From assembly GCA_902800625.1 (NCBI GenBank), contig CADCFG010000003.1, positions 98,653-162,652 of the forward strand: a stretch of DNA of 64,000 nucleotides, in the 5' to 3' direction. Positions 32,345 through 41,456 of the stretch are shown here, in pieces. The notes beneath the pieces were generated by a model. That model was not told the DNA's origin. It was given only the letters and a program-made list of their open reading frames with translations, and searched no databases. The stretch comes from an uncultured Eubacteriales bacterium (GTDB lineage Bacteria > Bacillota > Clostridia > Christensenellales > Aristaeellaceae). Positions within the stretch are counted from its first letter, which is position 1; every line of letters starts with the position of its first letter. The translations under genes and the position numbers were made by a program.

Positions 32345-33127
32345 TCATTCCAGCGCGGACAGCGGAACCAGGCCGCCCTGGTAGGGCTCCAGGCCCGCAA
32401 TCAACGCCATCATGCTGCTCTGTGCCGTGGTGTTATACCACCTGTCGCCATAGCGTTCGCACTGCATGAACTGAATGTAGTTCTCGCCGCCTATGCGAAG
32501 CAGCATGGCCTCGTTGCTGATCTCGTCGCTGCCATGGCACACGCGCAGCTTCTCGATCGCCATCTGGTTGGGCTCCATGGCGTAATGCTCGCCGACACCC
32601 CCCAGCTCCTCCGGCGACATAATGCGGACAAGCTCGATATTGCCCGCCCAATCCGCCGGCGCGGCGTTCTCAAACGTGCCGTAGAAGGCGTCGACTTCGG
32701 CCGAGATATCCGCCCCGTCCGTGCCAAAACTGACGGGCGAATACAGGTCTCCGTAATCCTCCGGCCAGGAGTAGTAAAGAAATTGGTTGTAAATCGCCTT
32801 CGACAAATCGCCCACCCGCATCTGCACCAAAAGGCCGCGCAGAAATCCATTCGGCATGGGAAGCACATCGGTCGCGATGGGCATGAACGTGCGGTTGCGC
32901 TCCAGCATCGCCTTGCGGTCCATGCGATCGACATAGGTCTCGACAGCAAACGTTCTCAGGATCGCCTGGGCGTCACCGGCGTTATAGGCGTCGATATAGG
33001 CCTGGCAGGCCTCCTGTGGGGTGGCAAAGCCCGCGCCCTCATAGTTGACTGCCTCGGCCAACGCGGCCGGAGTGGCCAGCGCCAGAAGAAGCATGGCGCA
33101 AAGGGTCGCAAGGATGATTCGCTTCAT
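32345..33127 (-). CDS. Secreted protein of unknown function
   Basis: The 260-residue precursor has a signal peptide (about 1-24, ending at ALAEA). The first mature segment, TPQEACQAYIDAYNAGDAQA, looks like the start of an NTF2/SnoaL-like fold that often binds small ligands. The rest is unassigned. The gene lies in the dtd-hydrolase interval of an otherwise conserved cluster; its AGGAGG overlaps the dtd stop codon. It seems to be a lineage-specific insertion into the operon. Confidence 0.7.
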   Translation of the reverse strand: MKRIILATLCAMLLLALATPAALAEAVNYEGAGFATPQEACQAYIDAYNAGDAQAILRTFAVETYVDRMDRKAMLERNRTFMPIATDVLPMPNGFLRGLLVQMRVGDLSKAIYNQFLYYSWPEDYGDLYSPVSFGTDGADISAEVDAFYGTFENAAPADWAGNIELVRIMSPEELGGVGEHYAMEPNQMAIEKLRVCHGSDEISNEAMLLRIGGENYIQFMQCERYGDRWYNTTAQSSMMALIAGLEPYQGGLVPLSALE

Positions 33128-33139
33128 GGGTCCCGCCTC

Positions 33140-33589
33140 CTAAAACGTCTTTCGGCTGTCCAGCAATATGGTCACAGGGCCGTCGTTCAGAAGGTCCACC
33201 TTCATGTGGGTGCGAAAGCGGCCCGTCTCCACGGGAATGCCCTTTTCCTCGATCAGCCTTTTCACCAGCTCGCACAGCGGCTCGGCCACCTCCGGCCGGG
33301 CAGCCTGGATGAAGTCGGGCCTTCTGCCCTTTCTGGCGTCCGCCAGCAGGGTGAACTGGCTGACCAGCAGCACGCTGCCGCCCACATCCTTCAGCGACAG
33401 GTTCATCTTGTCGTTCTCGTCCTCAAACACCCGCAGCCCCGCGATCTTCTCCGCGCAATAGCGGGCGTCAACCTCGGTGTCGCCCTCCTGGGCGCCCAGA
33501 AGCACCATGAAGCCGTCCTGGATCTTCCCCACCGTCTCCCCCGCCACCTCGACGGAGGCATGGGTCACTTTTTGGATCACGCAGCGCAT
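33140..33589 (-). CDS. dtd: D-aminoacyl-tRNA deacylase
   Basis: Dtd removes D-amino acids (and glycine from tRNA-Ala) mischarged to tRNA. The 149-residue length is standard. Signature motifs are [15 protein letters not shown] at the start, the [17 protein letters not shown] catalytic loop, and the [11 protein letters not shown]ly-Pro motif that sets D-chirality. AGGAGG precedes the ATG. It lies between relA and the hydrolase, as in other Clostridia. Confidence 0.96.
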   Translation of the reverse strand: MRCVIQKVTHASVEVAGETVGKIQDGFMVLLGAQEGDTEVDARYCAEKIAGLRVFEDENDKMNLSLKDVGGSVLLVSQFTLLADARKGRRPDFIQAARPEVAEPLCELVKRLIEEKGIPVETGRFRTHMKVDLLNDGPVTILLDSRKTF

Positions 33590-33664
33590 GGAATCGACCT
33601 CCTGTATGGCAAACCTGCCGGGGGTAGCAGTGACGGGGGCGCTTGCTCACCCGTCCACATATCT

Positions 33665-35863
33665 TCACCCGTTCCCCCGGCTGGCCTCAATGATGTCCGG
33701 CCACTTGTTCAGCTCGCGGATGATCTTGGCCAGCTGCTGGGTGGACTTGATGATCAGGGATATATTGAATATGAACGTGTTGTCCTTCAGCGCGTGGGCG
33801 GAGATGGCGCTCACGGGCACCTCCATGGACGCGAACAGCACGGAAAGCTCTGCCAGCAGGCCGGTGCGGTTGTAGCAGATGATGCGGATCTCGGCCTCGT
33901 AGGTGCCGGAGGAATCCTTGTCCTCCCACTCCACCTCGATCAGCCGGTCCTGCTCCACGCCCGGATCCTTGAGGCTCGGGCAGTCCGCCCGGTGCACGGA
34001 CACGCCGCGCCCGCGGGTGACGTAGCCGACGATCTTGTCCCCCGGTAGCGGCGAGCAGCACTTGGCAAAGCGCACCAGCATGCCGCTCTCGCCCTTCACG
34101 ATCACGCCGCCGGAGCTGGTGTGGGCCTGCTTGCGGGGCGGCTCCTCTGCCTTGGGCTCGTTCACCGGCGGTAGCGTCTCCTCCGGCTTCTTCGTCTTCT
34201 TGTATTCGTCGATCAGCCGGTTCAGCACCTGCACGGTGCTCAACCCGCCGAAGCCCACCATGGCGCACACGTCGTCATAGCTCTGCACGGAATAGCGCTT
34301 GTACAGCGATTCCACCAGTTCTGGCTTGGACAGCTGGGACATGGTGTAGCCCAGGCGCCGGGCCTCCTTCTCCAGGAGCTCGCGCCCGTGGTCGATGTTC
34401 TCTTCCCGCTGTTCCTTCTTCAGCCAGGCGCGGATCTTGGCCTTGGCCTCGCTGGTCTTGACGATGTTCAGCCAGTCGCGGCTGGGGCCGTGGGAGGAGG
34501 ACGAGGTCATCACCTCCACGAAGTCGCCGGTCTCCAGCTGGTGGGCCAGGGGCACAATGCGCCCGTTCACCTTCGCGCCGATGCAGCGGTTGCCCACGGC
34601 GGAGTGGATGCGGTAGGCGAAGTCCAGCGGCGTGGCGCCCCTGGGCAGCGACACCACGTCGCCCCTGGGCGTGAACACGAACACCTCGTCGGCGAACAGG
34701 TCGAACTTCAAGAGCTCGCTGAAATCGCCAGGGTCCTTGGCGTCGCCCTGCCAGTCCAGTATTCGGCGCAGCCAGGAGAGCTTGGTGTCCAGCTCATCCG
34801 CGGCCTTGCCCTCTTTGTAGCGCCAGTGCGCCGCGATGCCGTATTCGGCGGTGCGGTGCATCTCGAAGGTGCGGATCTGCACCTCGAAGGGGCGGCCCTG
34901 GTTCACCACGGTGGTGTGCAGGGACTGGTACATGTTGGCCTTGGGCATGGAGATATAGTCCTTGAACCGGCCCGGCACCTGGGGCCAGATGGTGTGCACG
35001 ATGCCCAGGGCGAAGTAGCAGTCCTGCTTGGTGTTCACCAGAACGCGCACGGCGATCAGGTCCATGATCTGGTCGAAGGACTTGTTCTGGCTCTTCATCT
35101 TTTTATAGATGGAATAGAAATGCTTGGGGCGGCCGTCGATCTCGCACTTGATGCCCGCCTCGGTGAGCCGGCCCTTCAATTCCTGGGTCACCTGGGCGAT
35201 CAGCTGCTCCCGCTCCTCGCGCTTCATGCCCACCAGGCGCACCAGCTCATAGTAGCCCTCGGGGTCGATGTAGCGCAGGGACAGGTCCTCCAGCTCCCAC
35301 TTCACGGTGTACACGCCCAGCCGATGGGCCAGCGGCGCATAGATGTCCAGCGTCTCCCTTGCGATGGGCACCTGGCGCTCCGGCTTCTGGTACTTCAGCG
35401 TGCGCATGTTGTGCAGCCGGTCCGCCAGCTTGATCAGCACCACGCGGATGTCCTTGGCCATGGCCAGGAACATCTTGCGCAGGGTCTCGGCCTGGGCCTC
35501 CTCCCGGTTGGCGAAGTCCAGCTGGCTCAATTTGGTCACGCCGTCCACCAGCACCGCCACGTCGTCGCCGAACATCTGGCGCACGCCGTCCAGCGTACAG
35601 CCCTCCACATCCTCCACGCAGTCGTGGAGCAGGCCCGCCGCGATGGTGGTGGCATCCAGCATCAGGTCCGTGAGGATCACGGCCACGGCCACGGGGTGGC
35701 AGAAGTAGGGGTCGCCGGACTTGCGCACCTGGCCCTCGTGGGCCTTCTCAGCATATTCATAGGCCCGCTGCACCAGGCTCATGTCGTCCTCGGGATGATA
35801 CTTGCGGATGCGCGAGATCAACTCCTCCGCGCTGATATAAGGGCGCAGTTCGGTTTCTGACAT
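33665..35863 (-). CDS. relA: Bifunctional (p)ppGpp synthetase/hydrolase (RelA/SpoT)
   Basis: The 732-residue RSH protein controls the stringent response. Domains in order are the HD hydrolase (about 25-180, with HPVAVAVIL and GLLHDCVEDV), the synthetase (about 230-350), TGS (about 390-455: VFTPRGDVVSLPRGATPLDFAYRIH), a helical/zinc-like region with VRFAKCCSPLPGDKIVGY, and a C-terminal ACT domain. Both catalytic domains look intact, so it should make and degrade ppGpp. AAAGGAGG lies before the ATG. It follows recJ directly. Confidence 0.97.
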   Translation of the reverse strand: MSETELRPYISAEELISRIRKYHPEDDMSLVQRAYEYAEKAHEGQVRKSGDPYFCHPVAVAVILTDLMLDATTIAAGLLHDCVEDVEGCTLDGVRQMFGDDVAVLVDGVTKLSQLDFANREEAQAETLRKMFLAMAKDIRVVLIKLADRLHNMRTLKYQKPERQVPIARETLDIYAPLAHRLGVYTVKWELEDLSLRYIDPEGYYELVRLVGMKREEREQLIAQVTQELKGRLTEAGIKCEIDGRPKHFYSIYKKMKSQNKSFDQIMDLIAVRVLVNTKQDCYFALGIVHTIWPQVPGRFKDYISMPKANMYQSLHTTVVNQGRPFEVQIRTFEMHRTAEYGIAAHWRYKEGKAADELDTKLSWLRRILDWQGDAKDPGDFSELLKFDLFADEVFVFTPRGDVVSLPRGATPLDFAYRIHSAVGNRCIGAKVNGRIVPLAHQLETGDFVEVMTSSSSHGPSRDWLNIVKTSEAKAKIRAWLKKEQREENIDHGRELLEKEARRLGYTMSQLSKPELVESLYKRYSVQSYDDVCAMVGFGGLSTVQVLNRLIDEYKKTKKPEETLPPVNEPKAEEPPRKQAHTSSGGVIVKGESGMLVRFAKCCSPLPGDKIVGYVTRGRGVSVHRADCPSLKDPGVEQDRLIEVEWEDKDSSGTYEAEIRIICYNRTGLLAELSVLFASMEVPVSAISAHALKDNTFIFNISLIIKSTQQLAKIIRELNKWPDIIEASRGNG

Positions 35864-35924
35864 GTGCGAGCCTCCTTTCGTGATCGTAGGGAATTATCGC
35901 CTTTTCCTTTGGGGAAGGCTTGGG

Positions 35925-38279
35925 TCACTCCACTCTCCACCGCTGGATCGCCTGCCAAACGGCGCTGTCCTGCGGTTCGGCCTTGGCCAGACCCGTGCGC
36001 CGCACGGTCATGGGCCGGGTGGTCAGATCCAATTCAATCAGCCCCATGTCCGCCATGGCCAGCAGGGAAGCCGCCGCGGCGATGTCGGCCATTTCCGTCT
36101 CCCCGGCCACCAGGTGCGCAAGCTGCGCCAGCGTCTGCGCCCAGATGGGCCGCTGTGCCAGCTCCGCCAGGGCCCTGTAGGCCATGCGCATGGCCTGGAG
36201 ATCGGGCAGCGCGCCCCGCCAGGCGGGTTCGTCCGGCAGTCGGTAGAGCGCCGCGTTTTCCACAACCGGCACGCACTCCCCCGGCACGCCGGACAGGGCG
36301 ATGCGCCGGTAGCGCGCGGGCGTTCCCCGGGCCGGGCACACGCACACGGCATTGAAGCAGCGGGGGTCATCAGGATATTCGCCAAAGTACAGATCCGGCG
36401 CGCTGTCCCCCAGCCGGCCCATCAGCCGCTCCGCCGCCGCCAGGTCCGAGACCACCGCCAGCGTGCCCTGGGGGCTCTCCCCCATCCAGGCTGCCAACGC
36501 GTCCACGTCCGTCGGACGCTCCTCCGGCGCGGATGGGGCCATTTTTTTATTATAGAATATCTCTGTTAAGAAATCGCATTGCAGGGCGGTCTCCGCCGCA
36601 AGTTTTGAGACCAGCCGATCCGACGCGTCCGGATCCGCCAGCGCTTCGATCTTCAGTTGCGGCTCGCTGCGGCCCTGAAAGGTGTTCATCTGGGGCACGA
36701 ACAGCGCCTCCACCCGCCCGGTGAGATCGTCGGCGCAGTGCCCCTGGCGAAAGGCGATGGCCGCCATGAGACGCCCATTCTGGGCAAGGGTCAGCCGCAG
36801 GTGGGCCTTCTCCGCGCCCACGGCCTGGGCCTCCACCACCTGCGCCGACCCGTGGAACAGCGGCGCGGGGTTGCCAAAACCGGTGGGCTGCATGCCCTCC
36901 AGCGCGGCAATCAGCCCCGGCGTGATGAACGCGAAGTCCAGCTCGTCGTCGTAGGCCTTCACGGGGACATAGACCTCCGGGGGGATGTTTTCGGAAAGCC
37001 AGGCGTCCATGGCCCGGATGAACGGCTCCAGCATGCCCGGCGCCAGCGTCAGTCCCGCGGCCTGCTTGTGGCCGCCGTAGCGAGCGATGGTGTCTGCGCA
37101 GCCGGTGAGGGCCGCGTGGATGTCCACGCCCGGGATGCTGCGGCAGGAGCCGGTCAGCCTGTCGCCCTGGTCGGCCAGCAGCACCACCGGATAGTTGTAC
37201 TTTTCCACCAGGCGCGAGGCCGCCAGCCCGACCACGCCGGGGTTCCAGTCCTTCCCGGCCAGTATGATGGCCCGGTGGGCGATGAAGTCGTAGCCCTGAA
37301 GCTGCGCCTCCGCCGCGTCCAGGATCTGCTGCTCCACGCCCTTGCGCCGCGCGTTCTCGTCGTTCAGCTCCCCGGCCAGCCTGCGGGCCTCGACGGGGTC
37401 CTCCGTGGAAAGCAGCTGGTAGGACCTGCGCGCCGAGCCCAGCCGCCCGCCCGCGTTCAGCCGCGGGCCCAGCTGGAAGCCGAAGTGGCCGGAGTTGATG
37501 GGCTTGTCCTCCAGGCCGGACACCTGGATCAGCGCCTCCAGGCCGGGCCGCCGATGCCCGCCGTTGATCATGTCCAGCCCCATGCGCACGATGGCCCGGT
37601 TCTCCCCGGTGAGGGGCACCACGTCGGCTACGGTGGCCAGCGCCGCCACGTCCACCCAGGGCATGGCCGCCTCCACGCCGCCCAGCGCCCAAACCAGCTT
37701 CCAGGCCACGCCCGCGCCGCAGAGGTATGGGAAGGGATAGCCGTTCAGCAGCGGGTCCACCACCGGGCAGTCCGGCAGGGTGTCCGCCGGCTCGTGGTGG
37801 TCGGTGACGATCATGTCCAGGCCCAGCTCCTTTGCCAGGGCCACCAGCTCCACGCTGGTCACGCCGCAGTCCACCGTCACCATCAGCTTCGCCCACCCGG
37901 CGATCCCCCGCACGGCGGCTTCGTTCAGTCCGTAGCCCTCGGTGTGCCGGTCCGGCAGGTACACCTCCACTTTCGCGCCCCGGCTCTTCAGGTAGCCGGA
38001 CAGGATGGTGGACGCGGACACGCCGTCCACGTCGTAGTCGCCGTAGACGCAGATCGCCTCGCCGGCCTCCATCGCCGCGCGCAGGCGCGCCGCCGCCCGG
38101 TCCATGTCGTTCAGGAGCAGCGGGTCGTGCAGGCTGTGCACGCCCGGGTTCAGGAAGGCCTCCGCCGCCTCGGCGCTGTCGATGCCCCGCCGCACCAGCA
38201 GCCTATGCAGCGCCGGGGGCATCCCCGCCGGGCAGGAAAAGGGCTTGGGATCGGCGTTTCTGGGTATGAATCGCAGCAT
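35925..38279 (-). CDS. recJ: Single-stranded-DNA-specific exonuclease RecJ
   Basis: RecJ is the 5'-3' ssDNA exonuclease of recombination and mismatch repair. The 784-residue product has the DHH motifs (VYGDYDVDGVSASTI, ICATD-like MVTVDCGVTS, VTDHHEP), the DHHA1 motif GGHKQAAGL, the OB-fold domain and a long C-terminal extension of about 200 residues, as in Firmicutes RecJ. The ATG at 38279 is preferred (GAGGTG five bases upstream) over GTG 38285. It lies between secF and relA; the apt gene often found here is absent. Confidence 0.95.
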   Translation of the reverse strand: MLRFIPRNADPKPFSCPAGMPPALHRLLVRRGIDSAEAAEAFLNPGVHSLHDPLLLNDMDRAAARLRAAMEAGEAICVYGDYDVDGVSASTILSGYLKSRGAKVEVYLPDRHTEGYGLNEAAVRGIAGWAKLMVTVDCGVTSVELVALAKELGLDMIVTDHHEPADTLPDCPVVDPLLNGYPFPYLCGAGVAWKLVWALGGVEAAMPWVDVAALATVADVVPLTGENRAIVRMGLDMINGGHRRPGLEALIQVSGLEDKPINSGHFGFQLGPRLNAGGRLGSARRSYQLLSTEDPVEARRLAGELNDENARRKGVEQQILDAAEAQLQGYDFIAHRAIILAGKDWNPGVVGLAASRLVEKYNYPVVLLADQGDRLTGSCRSIPGVDIHAALTGCADTIARYGGHKQAAGLTLAPGMLEPFIRAMDAWLSENIPPEVYVPVKAYDDELDFAFITPGLIAALEGMQPTGFGNPAPLFHGSAQVVEAQAVGAEKAHLRLTLAQNGRLMAAIAFRQGHCADDLTGRVEALFVPQMNTFQGRSEPQLKIEALADPDASDRLVSKLAAETALQCDFLTEIFYNKKMAPSAPEERPTDVDALAAWMGESPQGTLAVVSDLAAAERLMGRLGDSAPDLYFGEYPDDPRCFNAVCVCPARGTPARYRRIALSGVPGECVPVVENAALYRLPDEPAWRGALPDLQAMRMAYRALAELAQRPIWAQTLAQLAHLVAGETEMADIAAAASLLAMADMGLIELDLTTRPMTVRRTGLAKAEPQDSAVWQAIQRWRVE

Positions 38280-38300
38280 AGGCACCTCTTCGATAAAGAA

Positions 38301-38334
38301 GAATTAGGAACCGGCAGCTGTCGATTCCTAATTC
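38301..38334. repeat. Inverted repeat between secF and recJ
   Basis: GAATTAGGAA (38301-38310) and TTCCTAATTC (38325-38334) are perfect inverse arms around a 14-base loop. There is no T run, so it is probably an intergenic repeat or transcript hairpin. Confidence 0.6.
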
Positions 38335-38350
38335 GCTTTGGATTGTGAAA

Positions 38351-40003
38351 TTATGCCTTCTTCGCCTTGTTGGCGGCCAGCTTCTTATCCCACATGGCCC
38401 AGACCTGGCCGGACAGCAGCACGGAGGAATAGGTACCGGCCAGCATGCCAACCAGCAACGGGAACGCGAACTCCTTGATGGAGGACACGCCGAAGATGTA
38501 CAGGCACACCAGGGTGAACAGGGTGGTCAGCGTGGTGTTGATGGTGCGCGCCAGCGTGCTGGACACGGAGACCTCCACCACGTCCATCATGTCGACCTGG
38601 GTGTAGCCCGGCTTGGCGCGGGTCTCGCGGATGCGGTCGAAGATGATGATGGTGTTGTTGATGGAATAACCGACGATGGTCAGGATCGCCGCGATGAACG
38701 AGCTGTTCACCTGGAAGGCAAAGCGGAAGAAGATCATGAACGCGCACATGATCAGGATGTCATGCACCAGCGCGAACAGGGCCGCCGCGCCGGAGAGCGG
38801 GCTGAACCGGATCGCGATATAGATCAGCATGCACACGAACGCGATCAGCAGCGCCTTGATGGCATTGCTCAGCAGGTCGTGGCCGGCGATGGCGCTGACG
38901 TGGTCGATGGAGACGAAGCGGAAGTTGGGATACTTCGCGGTCATCTCCCGCTCCAGCTGGGCGCGGACCTGGCTGGTCACGTCGTCCATGTTGATGAGGA
39001 TGCGCAGGTTGCTGCCGGTCTCGGGGGCGGCTTCCTCCACCGCTTCCCCGGTCTCGGCGGCCTCTTCCCCGGCGGGCGCCTCCTCGGTCTCGGCTTCCTC
39101 GGTTTCCTCGGCGGTCTCCTCGGTCTCCTCAGCCTCGGCGGCCTCCTGCTCGGCCTGCAGCGCGGCTTCGGCTTCCGCCAGCGCAGCGGCCTCGGCCTCG
39201 GCGTCATACTTCACGAACAGGATTTCGGTCAGGCTGTAGCCGCCCTCCTCCAGGGCCTTGGTCACAGCACTCTGAACGGCCTCCTTGTCGAAGTCGCCGC
39301 CCATGTCGAACTCGATGATGTTGCCGCCGGCGTAGGTCAGCTCATAGCCCAGGTTGCTGATCTCCAAGTTGGTGGCGGTGCGATAGCTGGTCTCGGAAGC
39401 GCCGGAAACCACGCCGGTCACGGCGTTCTTCACCACGTCTTCCATGCCCGCGGTGGCATCCGCCAGCTTCAGGCGGATCTGCAGGTCGGTCAGGCCGTCG
39501 GCCTTGATGCCGGACTTGTCGGTGTTCAGCAGGGACGCGGCGGGTTCGGCAATCTCTTCCTCGACGGCCTCGGCCACTTCCTCGACCTCTTCCTCGACGG
39601 CCTCGGCGGCCTCTTCCACTTCTTCGGCGGCCTCTTCCACGGCATCGGCGGCTTCCTCGGTCGCTTCCGCGGCTTCTTCAACCGCTTCCTCAGTCGCTTC
39701 TGCAGCTTCCTCGACAGGGGTTTCCGCCGCCGCGGCAGCCAGCTCGGCCTGCAGCGCCTTGGAGGCGGTGGACGGAGCGGCCTTGGTGATCTGGTTGTCG
39801 GTATAGCCGGAGGCGTTCAGGATAGCCTCCACATCGTTCACGTCGTAATCCTCGCCGACGGAGTAGTTCAGAATGGAGCCGCCGGTGAAGTCAATGCCCA
39901 GGTTCAGGCCGACGCCCGCGATCTGCATGATCAGCGCGACGACGATGATTGCGCCGGAGATGCAGAGGAACAGGCGCGTATTTCCGGTAAACGTCTTTTT
40001 CAT
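38351..40003 (-). CDS. secF: Protein translocase subunit SecF with two long acidic inserts
   Basis: SecDF uses the proton gradient to help pull secreted proteins through SecYEG. The core SecF features are present: first helix (about 12-32), GIDFTGGSIL, and five helices after residue 380 with GYSINNTIIIFDRIRE. The protein is 550 residues, against about 300 usual. Residues 83-157 (A/E/V repeats such as VEEAAEATEEA) and 268-330 (A/E/T-rich) are extra, both in the extracytoplasmic loop. The gene starts 16 bases after the secD stop codon. The extra segments should be acidic helices or disordered brushes facing exported substrates. Confidence 0.95.
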   Translation of the reverse strand: MKKTFTGNTRLFLCISGAIIVVALIMQIAGVGLNLGIDFTGGSILNYSVGEDYDVNDVEAILNASGYTDNQITKAAPSTASKALQAELAAAAAETPVEEAAEATEEAVEEAAEATEEAADAVEEAAEEVEEAAEAVEEEVEEVAEAVEEEIAEPAASLLNTDKSGIKADGLTDLQIRLKLADATAGMEDVVKNAVTGVVSGASETSYRTATNLEISNLGYELTYAGGNIIEFDMGGDFDKEAVQSAVTKALEEGGYSLTEILFVKYDAEAEAAALAEAEAALQAEQEAAEAEETEETAEETEEAETEEAPAGEEAAETGEAVEEAAPETGSNLRILINMDDVTSQVRAQLEREMTAKYPNFRFVSIDHVSAIAGHDLLSNAIKALLIAFVCMLIYIAIRFSPLSGAAALFALVHDILIMCAFMIFFRFAFQVNSSFIAAILTIVGYSINNTIIIFDRIRETRAKPGYTQVDMMDVVEVSVSSTLARTINTTLTTLFTLVCLYIFGVSSIKEFAFPLLVGMLAGTYSSVLLSGQVWAMWDKKLAANKAKKA

Positions 40004-40018
40004 GCTCGTTCCCTCCTC

Positions 40019-41275
40019 TTAGCGCGAATAGAGCTTGCGGTTGGTCACGCCCAGCTTGCAGATCAAAATCAGCAGGCCGCGGGTGATCAGCACAGCGGTG
40101 AAGTAGGACGCGATGATGGAGATCATCAGCGTGGTGGCGAAGCCCTTGATGGTGCCGGTACCGAAGATCATCAGCACCACGGCAGCGATCAGGGTGGTCA
40201 CGTTGGAGTCCAGCACGGCGCGGCCGGCGTTGCGGAAGCCAAACTTCACGGCGTTCAGCGGCGTGCGGCCTTCCTTCAGCTCTTCACGGAAGCGCTCGAA
40301 GATGACCACGTTGGCGTCCACGGCCATGCCGATACCAAGCAGGATACCGGCGATGCCCTGCAGCGTCAGCTGGGCACCGGTGATGGCCAGGGCGTAGAAC
40401 ACGATCAGCACGTAGATCAGCAGGGCCATGTCGGCGGCCACGCCGGGCAGCCGGTACATCACCAGCATGAACACCAGCACCAGGATCAGGCCGACGATGC
40501 CGGCGATCACGGCGCCATTGATGGCCTCGACGCCCAAGGTGGCGGAAATGGCGCGGGTCTCAACCTCGGCGATGTCCATCGGCAGCGCGCCGGACTGGAT
40601 CAGCATGGCCAGGTTCTGGGCCCAGGTGATGGAGTCCTCGGTGCTCTCGGTCTTGGAGCCGGTGATGATGCCGCTGCCGCCGGCGATCACGGTCTGCACC
40701 GTGGGGGCGGAGATCAGCTCGTCGTCCAGGTAGATGGAGATGGATTGGCCGATGAATTCGCGGGTGGCATCCTCAAAAGCCTTGGCGCCCTCGGCGTTCA
40801 GGGTAAAGCCCACGCCCGCCAGGGTCTGGGTCTCGTCGGTCCACTGGACCTGGGCCCGCTGGATGTCCTTGCCCTCGACCACCACGTTGCCGTTGGGGTC
40901 GCGGAACTCCAGGTGGGCCGGGGTGCCGATGATGCGGGAAACCTCTTCGGGGTCGTCCACGTCCGGGATCTCGACCAGGATGCGGTCGGTGCCCTGGATG
41001 GCCACATTGGCCTCGGTGAAGCCGGCGTTGGTCAGGCGGGTGCGCAGCGCGCTCACCGTGCCCTCCAGCAGGCTCGAGTAGTTCTCCATGGTGGTGTCGG
41101 TGGCGATATACTCCGTGGAGACGCCGCCGCGCAGATCCAGGCCAAGGCTGATGGCTTCAGCCACGGGCTTCAGGTAGCGCGGACTGTTTGCGAAATGCAA
41201 GCCGTTCAGCGCCAGCACCGCCGCGACAACGATCAGCACCGCGACGATCGCCAGTTTGATGAGACTCTTCTTCAT
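40019..41275 (-). CDS. secD: Protein translocase subunit SecD
   Basis: The 418-residue partner of SecF has a first helix (6-27), the LGLDLRGGVSTEY motif, a P1 head region with VEIPDVDDPEEVSRIIG and FTLNAEGAKAFEDAT, and the C-terminal helices with GMAVDANVVIFERFREE. Length and motifs are normal, unlike SecF. ATG 41275 has GGGAGGAC upstream and a consensus-like promoter lies at 41341-41369. It is probably the first gene of the secD-secF-recJ-relA-dtd-hydrolase-hemZ transcript. Confidence 0.97.
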   Translation of the reverse strand: MKKSLIKLAIVAVLIVVAAVLALNGLHFANSPRYLKPVAEAISLGLDLRGGVSTEYIATDTTMENYSSLLEGTVSALRTRLTNAGFTEANVAIQGTDRILVEIPDVDDPEEVSRIIGTPAHLEFRDPNGNVVVEGKDIQRAQVQWTDETQTLAGVGFTLNAEGAKAFEDATREFIGQSISIYLDDELISAPTVQTVIAGGSGIITGSKTESTEDSITWAQNLAMLIQSGALPMDIAEVETRAISATLGVEAINGAVIAGIVGLILVLVFMLVMYRLPGVAADMALLIYVLIVFYALAITGAQLTLQGIAGILLGIGMAVDANVVIFERFREELKEGRTPLNAVKFGFRNAGRAVLDSNVTTLIAAVVLMIFGTGTIKGFATTLMISIIASYFTAVLITRGLLILICKLGVTNRKLYSR

Positions 41276-41340
41276 TCGGTCTGTCCTCCCTGCTATTGGC
41301 TGTGGACACAGCCATGTCAGCATATATCATACAGCTTCCC

Positions 41341-41369
41341 ATTATACTCATAAATTATGAAAACGTCAA
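41341..41369 (-). promoter_or_regulatory. Promoter of the secDF operon
   Basis: On the minus strand TTGACG (41364-41369), 17 bp, TATAAT (41341-41346). Confidence 0.8.
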
Positions 41370-41410
41370 CCTAATTTGTGTTGTTTTATGGTTGTTTGAA
41401 GCGATGGACG

Positions 41411-41442
41411 CAAAAGCGGCGGGGACCATCGTCCCCGCCGCC
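41411..41442 (-). terminator. Terminator of the Ig-like surface protein gene
   Basis: GCGGCGGGGAC (41416-41426), loop CATC, GTCCCCGCCGC (41431-41441), then TTTT on the minus strand, 16 bases after the stop codon. Confidence 0.85.
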
Positions 41443-41456
41443 TTCATCGCGCGGTA

